Virus record (IMG/VR): IMGVR_UViG_3300042892_004373
Location: 1 to 64,000 of that record
Direction: 5' to 3' (one strand)
DNA length: 64,000 nt
DNA from: a virus
Shown in pieces: positions 55,810 through 63,384 of this stretch (the first letter of the stretch is position 1; every line of letters begins with the position of its first letter). A program made the translations under genes and the position numbers. Below the pieces are notes generated by a model. It did no database searches, had not been told where the DNA came from, and saw only the letters and a program-made list of their open reading frames with translations.

Positions 55810-57156
55810 ATGATTTCAAACTATTTAGACTTTATTACAGAGAATAAGCTAGAACTTCTTTTAGAAGCAAAAATAGTTTATACTCAACAATTTTTAGATG
55901 TATTAGATAAGATAGATTCTAACATTGCTTCACAAATTTTATCATATAAAGGTAAAGATATGGATGTTGCTAGAAACTATATTGATATAAATAGAGAAAA
56001 GACTGATAGTATCTTTTTTAAACCACAAGATAAGATTGACAAATCATTATATACATTACGTAGTAATGGTGGTGTTTATGATAATCTATCTAAAGTTGCA
56101 GAGAAAATGGGTATTATTCATAGTTGGAAAGAACCATCTGATGGTCAAACTGGAGTAGTTATAAAAAAACTTACTTTAGAAGAAGTTTTAAAGATTTCTC
56201 CAAATAGTCCGGGTGTTTGGTCTTATATGTATGATAATAATCAACAATTATTTATTTTTCAATTTGAGGAAAGAGGTAAAACTTATGAGGCAATTATTTT
56301 AGATAATTATCTTGTAAAAGATGTTTCTAAAGTTACATCTACTGAAGTAAATGTTGGTAGATTTGTTAGAGCATTTTTGAAAAATTTAGGATTGGAATAT
56401 AAAGATAAAGAAATTGAAGACTTTGTTGATAAATACAAAAAGGTATTAGAAATGGAAAAGAATGCTTTTCAAAGATTTAGAGAAGTGAAAGGTGATGAAA
56501 TAAAAAAATGGTATTTAGAGGATAGTTATGAAAAAGTTGCTGGTCCATTAGGTGGTTCTTGTATGCGTCATTCAGATTGTCAAAAGTATTTTGATATTTA
56601 TACCAAAAATACTGATAAGGTATCAATGATTATTCTAATGAGTGAAGAAGAACCTACTAAAATTTGTGGTAGAGCTATTCTCTGGTTAGATGATAGAGGA
56701 AGAAGATTTATGGATAGAATATACACTATCAGAAATTCTGATATACTTCTATTCAAAGAATATTGTTATAAAAATGGATATTATCATAAGTCTGAGCAAA
56801 GTTATGATGAAGATTGTAATCTAGTTTATAATGGTGATGAAGTATATGGTCAAGAAAGCTTGGTGAGAGTAAGTCTTAAAAAAGAATACTATGATTATTA
56901 TCCTTATATGGATACTATGAAGTATTATAGTCCAGATCTTGGTATAATTTCTAATAGACAGTTTCCTTGGTCGGATCACACAACATATTATACTTTAACA
57001 CAAACTAATGGTTCTAATGGAGAAGGTTGTGATATATGTGATGGTAGTGGAATAGTCGATTGTCCTGAATGTGATGGTGCACGTACTGGATCCGATGGAG
57101 AACCTTGTGATATATGTAATGGACGAGGCGAAGTTGGATGTCCAGGATGTAATTAA
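55810..57156 (+). CDS. Tagged protein with 4 CxxC motifs, paralogue 3
   Basis: The 448-residue protein starts MISNYLDFITENKLELLLEA (tag type). It shares the central domain with the other two (GRAILWLDDRGRRFMDRIYT, YPYMDTMKYYSPD). The C-terminus has only four CxxC (CDIC, CPEC, CDIC, CPGC). This set of three shows 14, 6 and 4 units, which suggests gain and loss of units by recombination. The function is unknown. Confidence 0.75.
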   Translation: MISNYLDFITENKLELLLEAKIVYTQQFLDVLDKIDSNIASQILSYKGKDMDVARNYIDINREKTDSIFFKPQDKIDKSLYTLRSNGGVYDNLSKVAEKMGIIHSWKEPSDGQTGVVIKKLTLEEVLKISPNSPGVWSYMYDNNQQLFIFQFEERGKTYEAIILDNYLVKDVSKVTSTEVNVGRFVRAFLKNLGLEYKDKEIEDFVDKYKKVLEMEKNAFQRFREVKGDEIKKWYLEDSYEKVAGPLGGSCMRHSDCQKYFDIYTKNTDKVSMIILMSEEEPTKICGRAILWLDDRGRRFMDRIYTIRNSDILLFKEYCYKNGYYHKSEQSYDEDCNLVYNGDEVYGQESLVRVSLKKEYYDYYPYMDTMKYYSPDLGIISNRQFPWSDHTTYYTLTQTNGSNGEGCDICDGSGIVDCPECDGARTGSDGEPCDICNGRGEVGCPGCN

Positions 57157-57158
57157 AT

Positions 57159-57191
57159 AAAAAAAACCTATCTAAATTTAGATAGGTTTTG
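57159..57191. terminator. Bidirectional terminator
   Basis: The stem AAACCTATCTAAA with TTTAGATAGGTTT between convergent genes. Confidence 0.85.
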
Positions 57192-57196
57192 ATTTT

Positions 57197-57937
57197 TTAT
57201 CCTTTTCTTAATACTTCTTTAGTATAGTAATCTTCAAAACCATCTAAGTAAGTAGTAATCGGGGTTGATTTATCAGTGATGATGATTTCGTCAATAAATC
57301 CAAAATCTAACGCTTCCTGAGAGTTTAACCAATTATCTCTTCTAGCACTTTCGAGTACGTAATCAAAATCTCTACCACTATTCTCTGCAAGCATCTTGAA
57401 TAATATATAGTTATACTTTTCTGATTCCATTTGTGAGATACGATTATCTTCAACATGTCCTGAAGCTCCAGAAGAAACTTGGTGTATCATTACTTTAGAG
57501 AAATTTAATGATGCTCTTTTACCTTTAGTTCCTGATGATAATAAGATAGAACCCATAGATGCTGCCATACCAGTATTGATAGTTTCAACATCAGAGTTGA
57601 TATATCTCATAACATCAACCATACCTAATCCCGCTAAAACTGAACCACCTGGTGAGTCAATGTGCATTTTAATGTCTTTTTTCTCTACAGAGTCTAAATA
57701 CATCAATTGAGCTTGAACAACGGTTGACATTTGTGTATTTACAACACCAGCAACCCATAATATACGATCTCGCATAAGTCTACTAAAAATATCCATCTGC
57801 GTTACTCTCATTTCTCTTTCTTCAAGAATGTATGGTGTCATACTATTCTCTACTAAACCTTTTTCAAAGTAATCTAAGTTTAGAGAAGAAATTCCTTCAC
57901 TTAATGCATACTTTCTAAAATCTTTTCCAAAATCCAT
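57197..57937 (-). CDS. clpP: ClpP-family serine protease
   Basis: The 246-residue protein has the ClpP fold. The catalytic Ser lies in GMAASMGS (about residue 127) and His in VMIHQVSSG (about 152). The segment RDNWLNSQEALDFGFID carries the Asp. DSPGGSV is also conserved. The N-terminal part is about 40 residues longer than in most ClpP proteins. A tagged ClpC-like partner is encoded at 26883. Together they could form a phage protease; alternatively ClpP acts in head maturation, as S14-type prohead proteases do. Confidence 0.9.
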   Translation of the reverse strand: MDFGKDFRKYALSEGISSLNLDYFEKGLVENSMTPYILEEREMRVTQMDIFSRLMRDRILWVAGVVNTQMSTVVQAQLMYLDSVEKKDIKMHIDSPGGSVLAGLGMVDVMRYINSDVETINTGMAASMGSILLSSGTKGKRASLNFSKVMIHQVSSGASGHVEDNRISQMESEKYNYILFKMLAENSGRDFDYVLESARRDNWLNSQEALDFGFIDEIIITDKSTPITTYLDGFEDYYTKEVLRKG

Positions 57938-58026
57938 TTTTTTATAATTTAAAGTTATTAAATTGATATACTTAAAATGTATAAAAGTTTATTCAAAATA
58001 ATTTTTTAATATCATTTACTTTTATG

Positions 58027-58034
58027 TATCTTTG
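58027..58034 (+). promoter_or_regulatory. Promoter -7 box
   Basis: TATCTTTG, 22 bp before the ATG at 58057. Confidence 0.6.
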
Positions 58035-58056
58035 TTTTTTAAACTAAAAATTATAT

Positions 58057-58674
58057 ATGAAAAACGCTTTTAAGTTATTTGACTTTATGGGAACTCCAGT
58101 TTATTTAAAATACTGGTTCTTTATTTTACTTCCTTTATTTATGTTACAATCTGGTGGATTTACTGAACAAGGACTTTTAACTGGCTTAGACTGGTTCTTA
58201 TCAATTTTTGTTGCAGTTTTAGTACATGAATTAGCACATACCGCAGTTGCTAAACAATTAAATCATTACGTAGAACATGTTTATTTAGATGTATTTAATG
58301 GTGCTGCTGCAATTGATACTACTTATTCTCCTTATAGTCAAACAATCTTAATTGTTGCCGCGGGACCACTATCAAATTTAGTATTATGGTTTATTGGTTC
58401 TTATTTAGGATTAGATATATTTGCACAGGTGAATATGTTTTTATTTATCTTTAATATTTTACCTATTTATCCAATGGATGGTGGTCGAATTTGTAAAGCA
58501 ATTTGTCAATGGGTAACTAAACCTTCGATTGGAAGAAAAATCAATGGATATATCTCAATCGTTTGTAGTATATTATTATTTATTTTATCTATTATGACTA
58601 GTAATTTACTTATGGCCTTATTTTCTGCCTTATTTGTATTTTATTCATATAAAGAAATAGAACAAAAATATTAA
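58057..58674 (+). CDS. M50-family (site-2-type) membrane metalloprotease
   Basis: The 205-residue membrane protein has HELAH at residues 57-61 inside a hydrophobic helix. The second metal site is NILPIYPMDGG at about 133-143. Four to five hydrophobic segments are visible and no PDZ domain. This fits S2P-like proteases that cut inside the membrane. Its role may be to cleave an anti-sigma factor or signal peptide remnants. It heads a unit with two tailed proteins downstream. Confidence 0.85.
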   Translation: MKNAFKLFDFMGTPVYLKYWFFILLPLFMLQSGGFTEQGLLTGLDWFLSIFVAVLVHELAHTAVAKQLNHYVEHVYLDVFNGAAAIDTTYSPYSQTILIVAAGPLSNLVLWFIGSYLGLDIFAQVNMFLFIFNILPIYPMDGGRICKAICQWVTKPSIGRKINGYISIVCSILLFILSIMTSNLLMALFSALFVFYSYKEIEQKY

Positions 58675-58676
58675 AA

Positions 58677-59189
58677 ATGTTAGACATTGGTAAAACAAAT
58701 ATTTTCTTAAATGATAAAGCTAAATATGTTATTAGTAAACTAATAGATGATTATGATCTTATGGGTCATAATTGTTTGTTTTTAACTCATAAGAATGACA
58801 CTTTACAACTTAAATGTGCTTCTTGTACTTATACCACTTACGATTCAATACAAGATGTTTTATCAGAGAATTTATTTAGAGTAAACATTATTATTGTTGA
58901 GTCAAATAGAAAATTTAATTTTTTACTTGATTCTATAAGAGAAGTAACAGACTTACCAGTTATTTTAGTTACTGATGATTTATCATATGATTATCCAGAT
59001 TATAAATTTGATTATATTTATAAACTTTATATACAAGAAAGAAATCTTCCATTGAATATAGATACTTTTGAAGAAGACTTTTTAAATAGTTCATATATTA
59101 GTGATATTAAAAATGGTTGGAATATGTCATTAGGTGGTTTAAGAACACAATATATTAGAGATAAAAAAATTAACGATTTATTAAAATAA
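58677..59189 (+). CDS. Unknown protein with RDKK tail
   Basis: The 170-residue protein has a CASCTYTTY segment with two Cys, and an alpha-beta region resembling a receiver-like fold (NIIIVESNRKF, PVILVTDDLSYDY). The C-terminus is GLRTQYIRDKKINDLLK, the clearest copy of the tail. It starts 2 bp after the protease gene. Confidence 0.65.
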   Translation: MLDIGKTNIFLNDKAKYVISKLIDDYDLMGHNCLFLTHKNDTLQLKCASCTYTTYDSIQDVLSENLFRVNIIIVESNRKFNFLLDSIREVTDLPVILVTDDLSYDYPDYKFDYIYKLYIQERNLPLNIDTFEEDFLNSSYISDIKNGWNMSLGGLRTQYIRDKKINDLLK

Positions 59190-59192
59190 AAT

Positions 59193-59618
59193 ATGAAAGC
59201 ACACGTAATTGTAAAAAAAGGATATGAGTATGATGATAACATCTATTCAGAATCAGAAGGTGGGAATCCCGAATTGATTTGTTTCTCAAAAGAAGATGCG
59301 GAATTAAAAGTAAATGACTTGAATAAACAGGAATTTAAAACAAGTTCACTTAACTATTATTCATATGATTTAGAAGACATATTGAATGTTTCTACTGATG
59401 AATATGAAAAATTTAACCAATCACTTACTGAAAAGTATGGTAAGATAAGTAAAAAGAACTCTTGGGATGATTCTGTAAATATTTTACATCCAATGGCAAA
59501 TGATGAAGAAGCTGAGAAGTATATGAAAATGACATCTTTGAGCTTCTATGAAGTTAAAGAAACTGATATTGATGTTCAAAGTTTTAGAGATTATAAAATC
59601 AATGAAGTTTTAAAATAA
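59193..59618 (+). CDS. Unknown protein with RDYK tail
   Basis: The 141-residue protein is acidic with an N-terminal strand (AHVIVKKGYEYDDN) and a helical centre, and ends QSFRDYKINEVLK, a tail copy. It starts 3 bp after the previous gene. No family is recognised. Confidence 0.65.
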   Translation: MKAHVIVKKGYEYDDNIYSESEGGNPELICFSKEDAELKVNDLNKQEFKTSSLNYYSYDLEDILNVSTDEYEKFNQSLTEKYGKISKKNSWDDSVNILHPMANDEEAEKYMKMTSLSFYEVKETDIDVQSFRDYKINEVLK

Positions 59619-59646
59619 GAAACTGTTAAGAAAGAATATATATGTT

Positions 59647-60537
59647 ATGAGATATATATTCTTTCTTTTTTTATTTTTACTTTTCTCTTGTAAAACTGTA
59701 AATAATACAGTTATACCACCTTCACCTTTAGAGAAGTCTTTTGATACTGATGAAGATGGTGTTGATGATATGTATGATAAATGTCCTGATATAAAAGGTA
59801 GAGTAGAAAATATGGGTTGTCCTGATGTCGAACGAGACAGTATGTTGATTGTTAAATCAGTACGAGATATAGAAGAACAAAATAAAAATACCTTATCACC
59901 TGAAAAACAAAGTGAGATTAGAAAAAACAAAAATATTGAAAAGAAATCGATAGAAGAAGAAAAAGTTATTACTAAAACAAAAAAAGAAGTTAGACCTAAA
60001 GGTTTAATAGCTTATTCTGTACCAAATGAAATGCAAGTTGGTGAAGAATATTCAGTAAAGGTTAGAATAAGTAAACAAAATGATAAAACTGTTTTACTGG
60101 TTGGAGATAGAGAAATACCTATATCAGATAATTTGGATAGTGTTAAGGTTGAATCAATAACAGTTTCTCCAATAATGTCTGCTAGTTTGTTATCCAGTAA
60201 AAAAGATTTTGAAATAACTCCATTATCAACAGATATTCAAAATATAGATGATGAAGGATATACGGAATGGGCCTGGAGTGTAAGTCCTTTACAAGGTGGT
60301 GAAAATAATTTAAAACTTAATGTAAAAATTAGAATAAAAGAAGATGGTAATGATTATTATAAAGATATTACCGTCTTTGAAAGGAAGATAAAAGTCAAGT
60401 CTAATATTGGTTCTAGTATAAAAGACTTCATACTCAATAACTGGGAGTGGTTTATGGGTGTAATTTTTATCCCACTTTTTCAATGGCTTTGGTTATTGTG
60501 GAAGAGGAAAAAAGAAAAAAAAGAAGAAGATGTTTAA
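59647..60537 (+). CDS. Lipoprotein with thrombospondin type 3 repeat and C-terminal TM helix
   Basis: The 296-residue protein has a lipobox in MRYIFFLFLFLLFSCKT. A calcium-type TSP3 repeat follows (DTDEDGVDDMYDKCPD). Then come a charged coiled part and a beta sandwich of about 130 residues. The C-terminus is a TM helix (WFMGVIFIPLFQWLWLLW) with a basic tail. Having both a lipid anchor and a C-terminal TM is unusual; it could bridge two membranes. No OmpA peptidoglycan domain is present. Confidence 0.7.
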   Translation: MRYIFFLFLFLLFSCKTVNNTVIPPSPLEKSFDTDEDGVDDMYDKCPDIKGRVENMGCPDVERDSMLIVKSVRDIEEQNKNTLSPEKQSEIRKNKNIEKKSIEEEKVITKTKKEVRPKGLIAYSVPNEMQVGEEYSVKVRISKQNDKTVLLVGDREIPISDNLDSVKVESITVSPIMSASLLSSKKDFEITPLSTDIQNIDDEGYTEWAWSVSPLQGGENNLKLNVKIRIKEDGNDYYKDITVFERKIKVKSNIGSSIKDFILNNWEWFMGVIFIPLFQWLWLLWKRKKEKKEEDV

Positions 60538-60552
60538 TTACATCTTTTTTAT
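60526..60552 (+). terminator. Terminator
   Basis: The stem AAGATG with CATCTT, followed by TTTTTT. Confidence 0.65.
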
Positions 60553-60591
60553 TTTAAACATAATTGTATAATTTTTATACAAATAAAAATA

Positions 60592-60600
60592 TAATATAGA
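60592..60600 (+). promoter_or_regulatory. TAATATATA-type element (TAATATAGA) of nusA
   Basis: A one-base variant, 4 nt before the ATG at 60605. Confidence 0.45.
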
Positions 60601-60604
60601 TACT

Positions 60605-61837
60605 ATGGATAATATAAATCTAGTAGAGTCTTTTACTGAGTTAAAAGATGTTAAAAACATTGATAAATCATCAATGATTAAAATAATGCAAGAAGTTTTT
60701 CAAACTATAATCTTAAAAAAATATGGTTCTGCGGATAACTTTGACATTATTGTAAATCCAAATAAAGGAGATTTAGAAATATGGAGAAATAGAATGGTTG
60801 TTGAGGACAACTATGATGAATTTGATGAAAACATTCACATTAAATTTACTGATGTAAATAAAATTGAATCTGGCTTTGAGGTAGGTGAAGATTATTCGGA
60901 TGAAGTTAAAATTGCAGATTTTGGAAGACGTTCGATTTCATCTATTCGTCAAATACTTAAATCTAAAATTATTGATTTAGGTAAAGAATCTTTATATAAA
61001 AAATATAAAGATAGAGAAGGTGAGATTTTTACTTGTGAAGTATATCAGATTCTAAGAAAAGAAGCAATTGTTATTGATGATGAAGGTAATGAGTTTGTGC
61101 TTCCTAAAAGTGAACAAGTACCTGGTGATTTTTATAGAAAAGGTGATTCAATTAGAGCAATTCTACAAAGTGTTTCTATTGAAAATGGTAAACTTTTTAT
61201 GACATTATCAAGAAGTTCTAATAAATTCTTAGAAAAACTATTTGAGCTTGAAATACCTGAAGTATTTGATGGTTTAATTACTGTTAAAGCTGTTGTTAGA
61301 GAACCTGGATCTAAAGCAAAGGTTGCGGTTGAGTCATATGATGATAGAATTGATCCAGTTGGAACTTGTGTTGGAGTTAAGGGTAGTAGAATACATAGCA
61401 TTGTAAGAGAACTTAACAATGAAAATATTGATGTCATTAGTTACACAACAAATAAATCATTATTTGTTATGAGAGCACTTGGTCAGATTAAGGCAACTGT
61501 AGAGTTAAATGAAGAAAAGAAAACTGCTAATGTAGTTATTCCTTCAGAAAACATTTCGTTAGCAATTGGAAAAGGTGGAATGAACATTAAGTTAGCAAGT
61601 AAAATAAGTGGATATAAAATAAATGTTTTCTCTGATGTTGAACACAATGAAGATGTTTTATTAGAAGATTTTTCTGATGAGATTGATGGTTGGATTATTG
61701 ATGAATTTAAGAAAGTTGGGTTTGACACTGCTAAGAGTGTTTTAAACGCAGATTTTAACTATATTGTAAAACAGACAGATCTTGAAGAAGAAACTATAAG
61801 AGAAGTTATTACTATTTTAGAGACAGAATTTAATTAA
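60605..61837 (+). CDS. nusA: Transcription elongation factor NusA
   Basis: The 410-residue protein has the NusA order: an RNA polymerase-binding N-terminal domain to about residue 135, an S1 domain (YKDREGEIFTCEVYQI), and two KH domains (VGTCVGVKGSRIHSIVREL and LAIGKGGMNIKLASKISG). A short acidic C-terminus follows, as in Bacteroidota NusA. It lacks the AR repeats of E. coli NusA. It would bind host RNA polymerase and alter pausing and termination. The many terminators suggest that control of termination matters here. No tag is seen. Confidence 0.92.
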   Translation: MDNINLVESFTELKDVKNIDKSSMIKIMQEVFQTIILKKYGSADNFDIIVNPNKGDLEIWRNRMVVEDNYDEFDENIHIKFTDVNKIESGFEVGEDYSDEVKIADFGRRSISSIRQILKSKIIDLGKESLYKKYKDREGEIFTCEVYQILRKEAIVIDDEGNEFVLPKSEQVPGDFYRKGDSIRAILQSVSIENGKLFMTLSRSSNKFLEKLFELEIPEVFDGLITVKAVVREPGSKAKVAVESYDDRIDPVGTCVGVKGSRIHSIVRELNNENIDVISYTTNKSLFVMRALGQIKATVELNEEKKTANVVIPSENISLAIGKGGMNIKLASKISGYKINVFSDVEHNEDVLLEDFSDEIDGWIIDEFKKVGFDTAKSVLNADFNYIVKQTDLEEETIREVITILETEFN

Positions 61838-61868
61838 AAAAAGAGACTCAATTTGAGTCTCTTTTTTA
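61837..61868. terminator. Bidirectional terminator
   Basis: The stem AAAGAGACTCAA with TTGAGTCTCTTT between convergent genes. Confidence 0.85.
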
Positions 61869-62450
61869 TTTTATTAGGTAAAGTTTGAAATTACTAGATT
61901 TTGGCTTTTCATTTAGAAAGTAATACTTTTCGGTTATACCATTATATTTTATGATTTTAAGAAAAGCATCTGGTACTGTTGCACCAGTTGGTAGTTTAAT
62001 TGATTTATCTGAAAAGATAAGTTTTATCTCAACATCAACTATATATTTTTGAGCTAATTCTCTTTCATATACTTCTAAGAATCGCCAAGTGCCTCTATTT
62101 AGGAATTGATCTTGTAAAGCACAGTTTAGATACGTAAATGTTTTAAATAACATCACTTTATCACAATTAAAATCTGCAGCGGGTGCACAATGTCCTTTGT
62201 CATATATGTTGGCTTCGTAATCTTTTGCATCTGAAGTTTTGTAATTTTTTTCTGTATAGAAGTCCATTCCTTGTCTTGATGCTTTACCATCTTGACAAAG
62301 TACACGGTACTTAACTCTTAATGGTTGTTCAAATTTTTCTGAATAAGACACTTCAAAAATATCTGTTTTAACTAACACACTATCTCTAACAACTTGAGAA
62401 TAACTCATGAACGTTGTTATAAATAATAAAATCGATAATAATTTCTTCAT
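61866..62450 (-). CDS. Secreted DNA/RNA non-specific endonuclease
   Basis: The 194-residue protein has a signal peptide (MKKLLSILLFITTFMSYSQ). The mature part has YDKGHCAPAADF, which matches the DRGH active site of the NucA/Serratia-type family with catalytic His. It is followed by LNCALQDQFLNRGTW, where the metal-binding Asn lies. Such enzymes degrade DNA and RNA outside the cytoplasm. A role in host DNA use or defence against other phages is possible. Confidence 0.85.
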   Translation of the reverse strand: MKKLLSILLFITTFMSYSQVVRDSVLVKTDIFEVSYSEKFEQPLRVKYRVLCQDGKASRQGMDFYTEKNYKTSDAKDYEANIYDKGHCAPAADFNCDKVMLFKTFTYLNCALQDQFLNRGTWRFLEVYERELAQKYIVDVEIKLIFSDKSIKLPTGATVPDAFLKIIKYNGITEKYYFLNEKPKSSNFKLYLIK

Positions 62451-62487
62451 TGTTTTTTAATTTTTTTAACTTAGTATATATTAAGTT

Positions 62488-62496
62488 TAATATATA
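62488..62496 (+). promoter_or_regulatory. TAATATATA element (6 nt before ATG)
   Basis: An exact copy before the small membrane-protein gene at 62503. Confidence 0.45.
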
Positions 62497-62502
62497 AAAA
62501 AT

Positions 62503-62658
62503 ATGAAGGCATTTGCTTATATTTTAATGGTGATTTCTCTACTAATAGGTATATTAGTAGATATGAATTATTTTGAAGAAGTACAGCTTCCAGTATTTAG
62601 TTCATTTGTGATATTCTTAACTGGTATTTATATCTTATCTGTTAAGAAGTCTAATTAA
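62503..62658 (+). CDS. 51-residue membrane protein (short gene)
   Basis: The frame reads MKAFAYILMVISLLIGILVD, then a short polar loop, then FSSFVIFLTGIYILSV and KKSN. Two TM helices are clear. Its last bases overlap the end of the opposite gene. The function is unknown; small two-helix phage proteins include holins and anti-holins, but position does not prove it. Confidence 0.6.
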   Translation: MKAFAYILMVISLLIGILVDMNYFEEVQLPVFSSFVIFLTGIYILSVKKSN

Positions 62659-62821
62659 CAACTACATAAACCATTATTTTACTATGTTCTTTGATAAATT
62701 TAATCTCACCATAGAATCCTAATTCTTTGGCTTTTTTATCATATTTATCATAAATCTCATCAAAGTTATTATCAACAACTTTGACCTTCTCAATTCCTAG
62801 TTTTTTTAATAATAATTCCAT
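62651..62821 (-). CDS. 56-residue unknown protein (short gene)
   Basis: The frame reads MELLLKKLGIEKVKVVDN and ends KIMVYVVVN. It is a compact alpha-beta protein with no family match. It overlaps the end of the small membrane-protein gene by 8 bp, tail to tail. Confidence 0.55.
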   Translation of the reverse strand: MELLLKKLGIEKVKVVDNNFDEIYDKYDKKAKELGFYGEIKFIKEHSKIMVYVVVN

Positions 62822-62872
62822 ATTGTATATATTTTATATTTCAACTCCTGAAAATAATTTAATATAATTATT

Positions 62873-63382
62873 ATGAAATTAAAAGTTTACATTTCCGGAT
62901 ACGGTGCTGAAGTTACACAAGGAACTTTAACAAATGAAAAAGTTGAGAAGATATACGAGACTCATGATTCATTAGAAGAATACTTTAGTCAATATGTTGA
63001 TGATGATTTTAGTTGGTATGAGATTGATGATAACTTTCATTGCTCTGCTGCATATTTAGAAGAATCATCTATTCAAATTATTGACGAAGAAGGTACAACT
63101 ATCTATGAAAAGCCATGTGATGAAATAGTTTATGATGAAACAATAACAGATCCTATTTATTCTACTGATGATGAATGTGCTATTACCTGTGTATCTACTG
63201 AAAAAGGTACTTTTTTTGAAGGAGACTTTGAGATTGTAGATTTTAATCCGGAATTACTTACTTTGAAGATTAAAAGATTAGAAAGTTTTAAAATGGTTTC
63301 TGAGGTATTTTATAATGGTGAAGAAATACCAGGTGATTTTGTTTTTTCTAATGGTAAAGATTTCAATGTTTATATTGACTAA
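62873..63382 (+). CDS. Unknown acidic protein
   Basis: The 169-residue protein is very acidic, with strands at the start (KLKVYISGYGAEV) and repeated aspartate-rich turns. No family is recognised. A TAATATAAT element lies 4 nt before the ATG, yet no N-terminal tag is visible. Confidence 0.6.
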   Translation: MKLKVYISGYGAEVTQGTLTNEKVEKIYETHDSLEEYFSQYVDDDFSWYEIDDNFHCSAAYLEESSIQIIDEEGTTIYEKPCDEIVYDETITDPIYSTDDECAITCVSTEKGTFFEGDFEIVDFNPELLTLKIKRLESFKMVSEVFYNGEEIPGDFVFSNGKDFNVYID

Positions 63383-63384
63383 TC

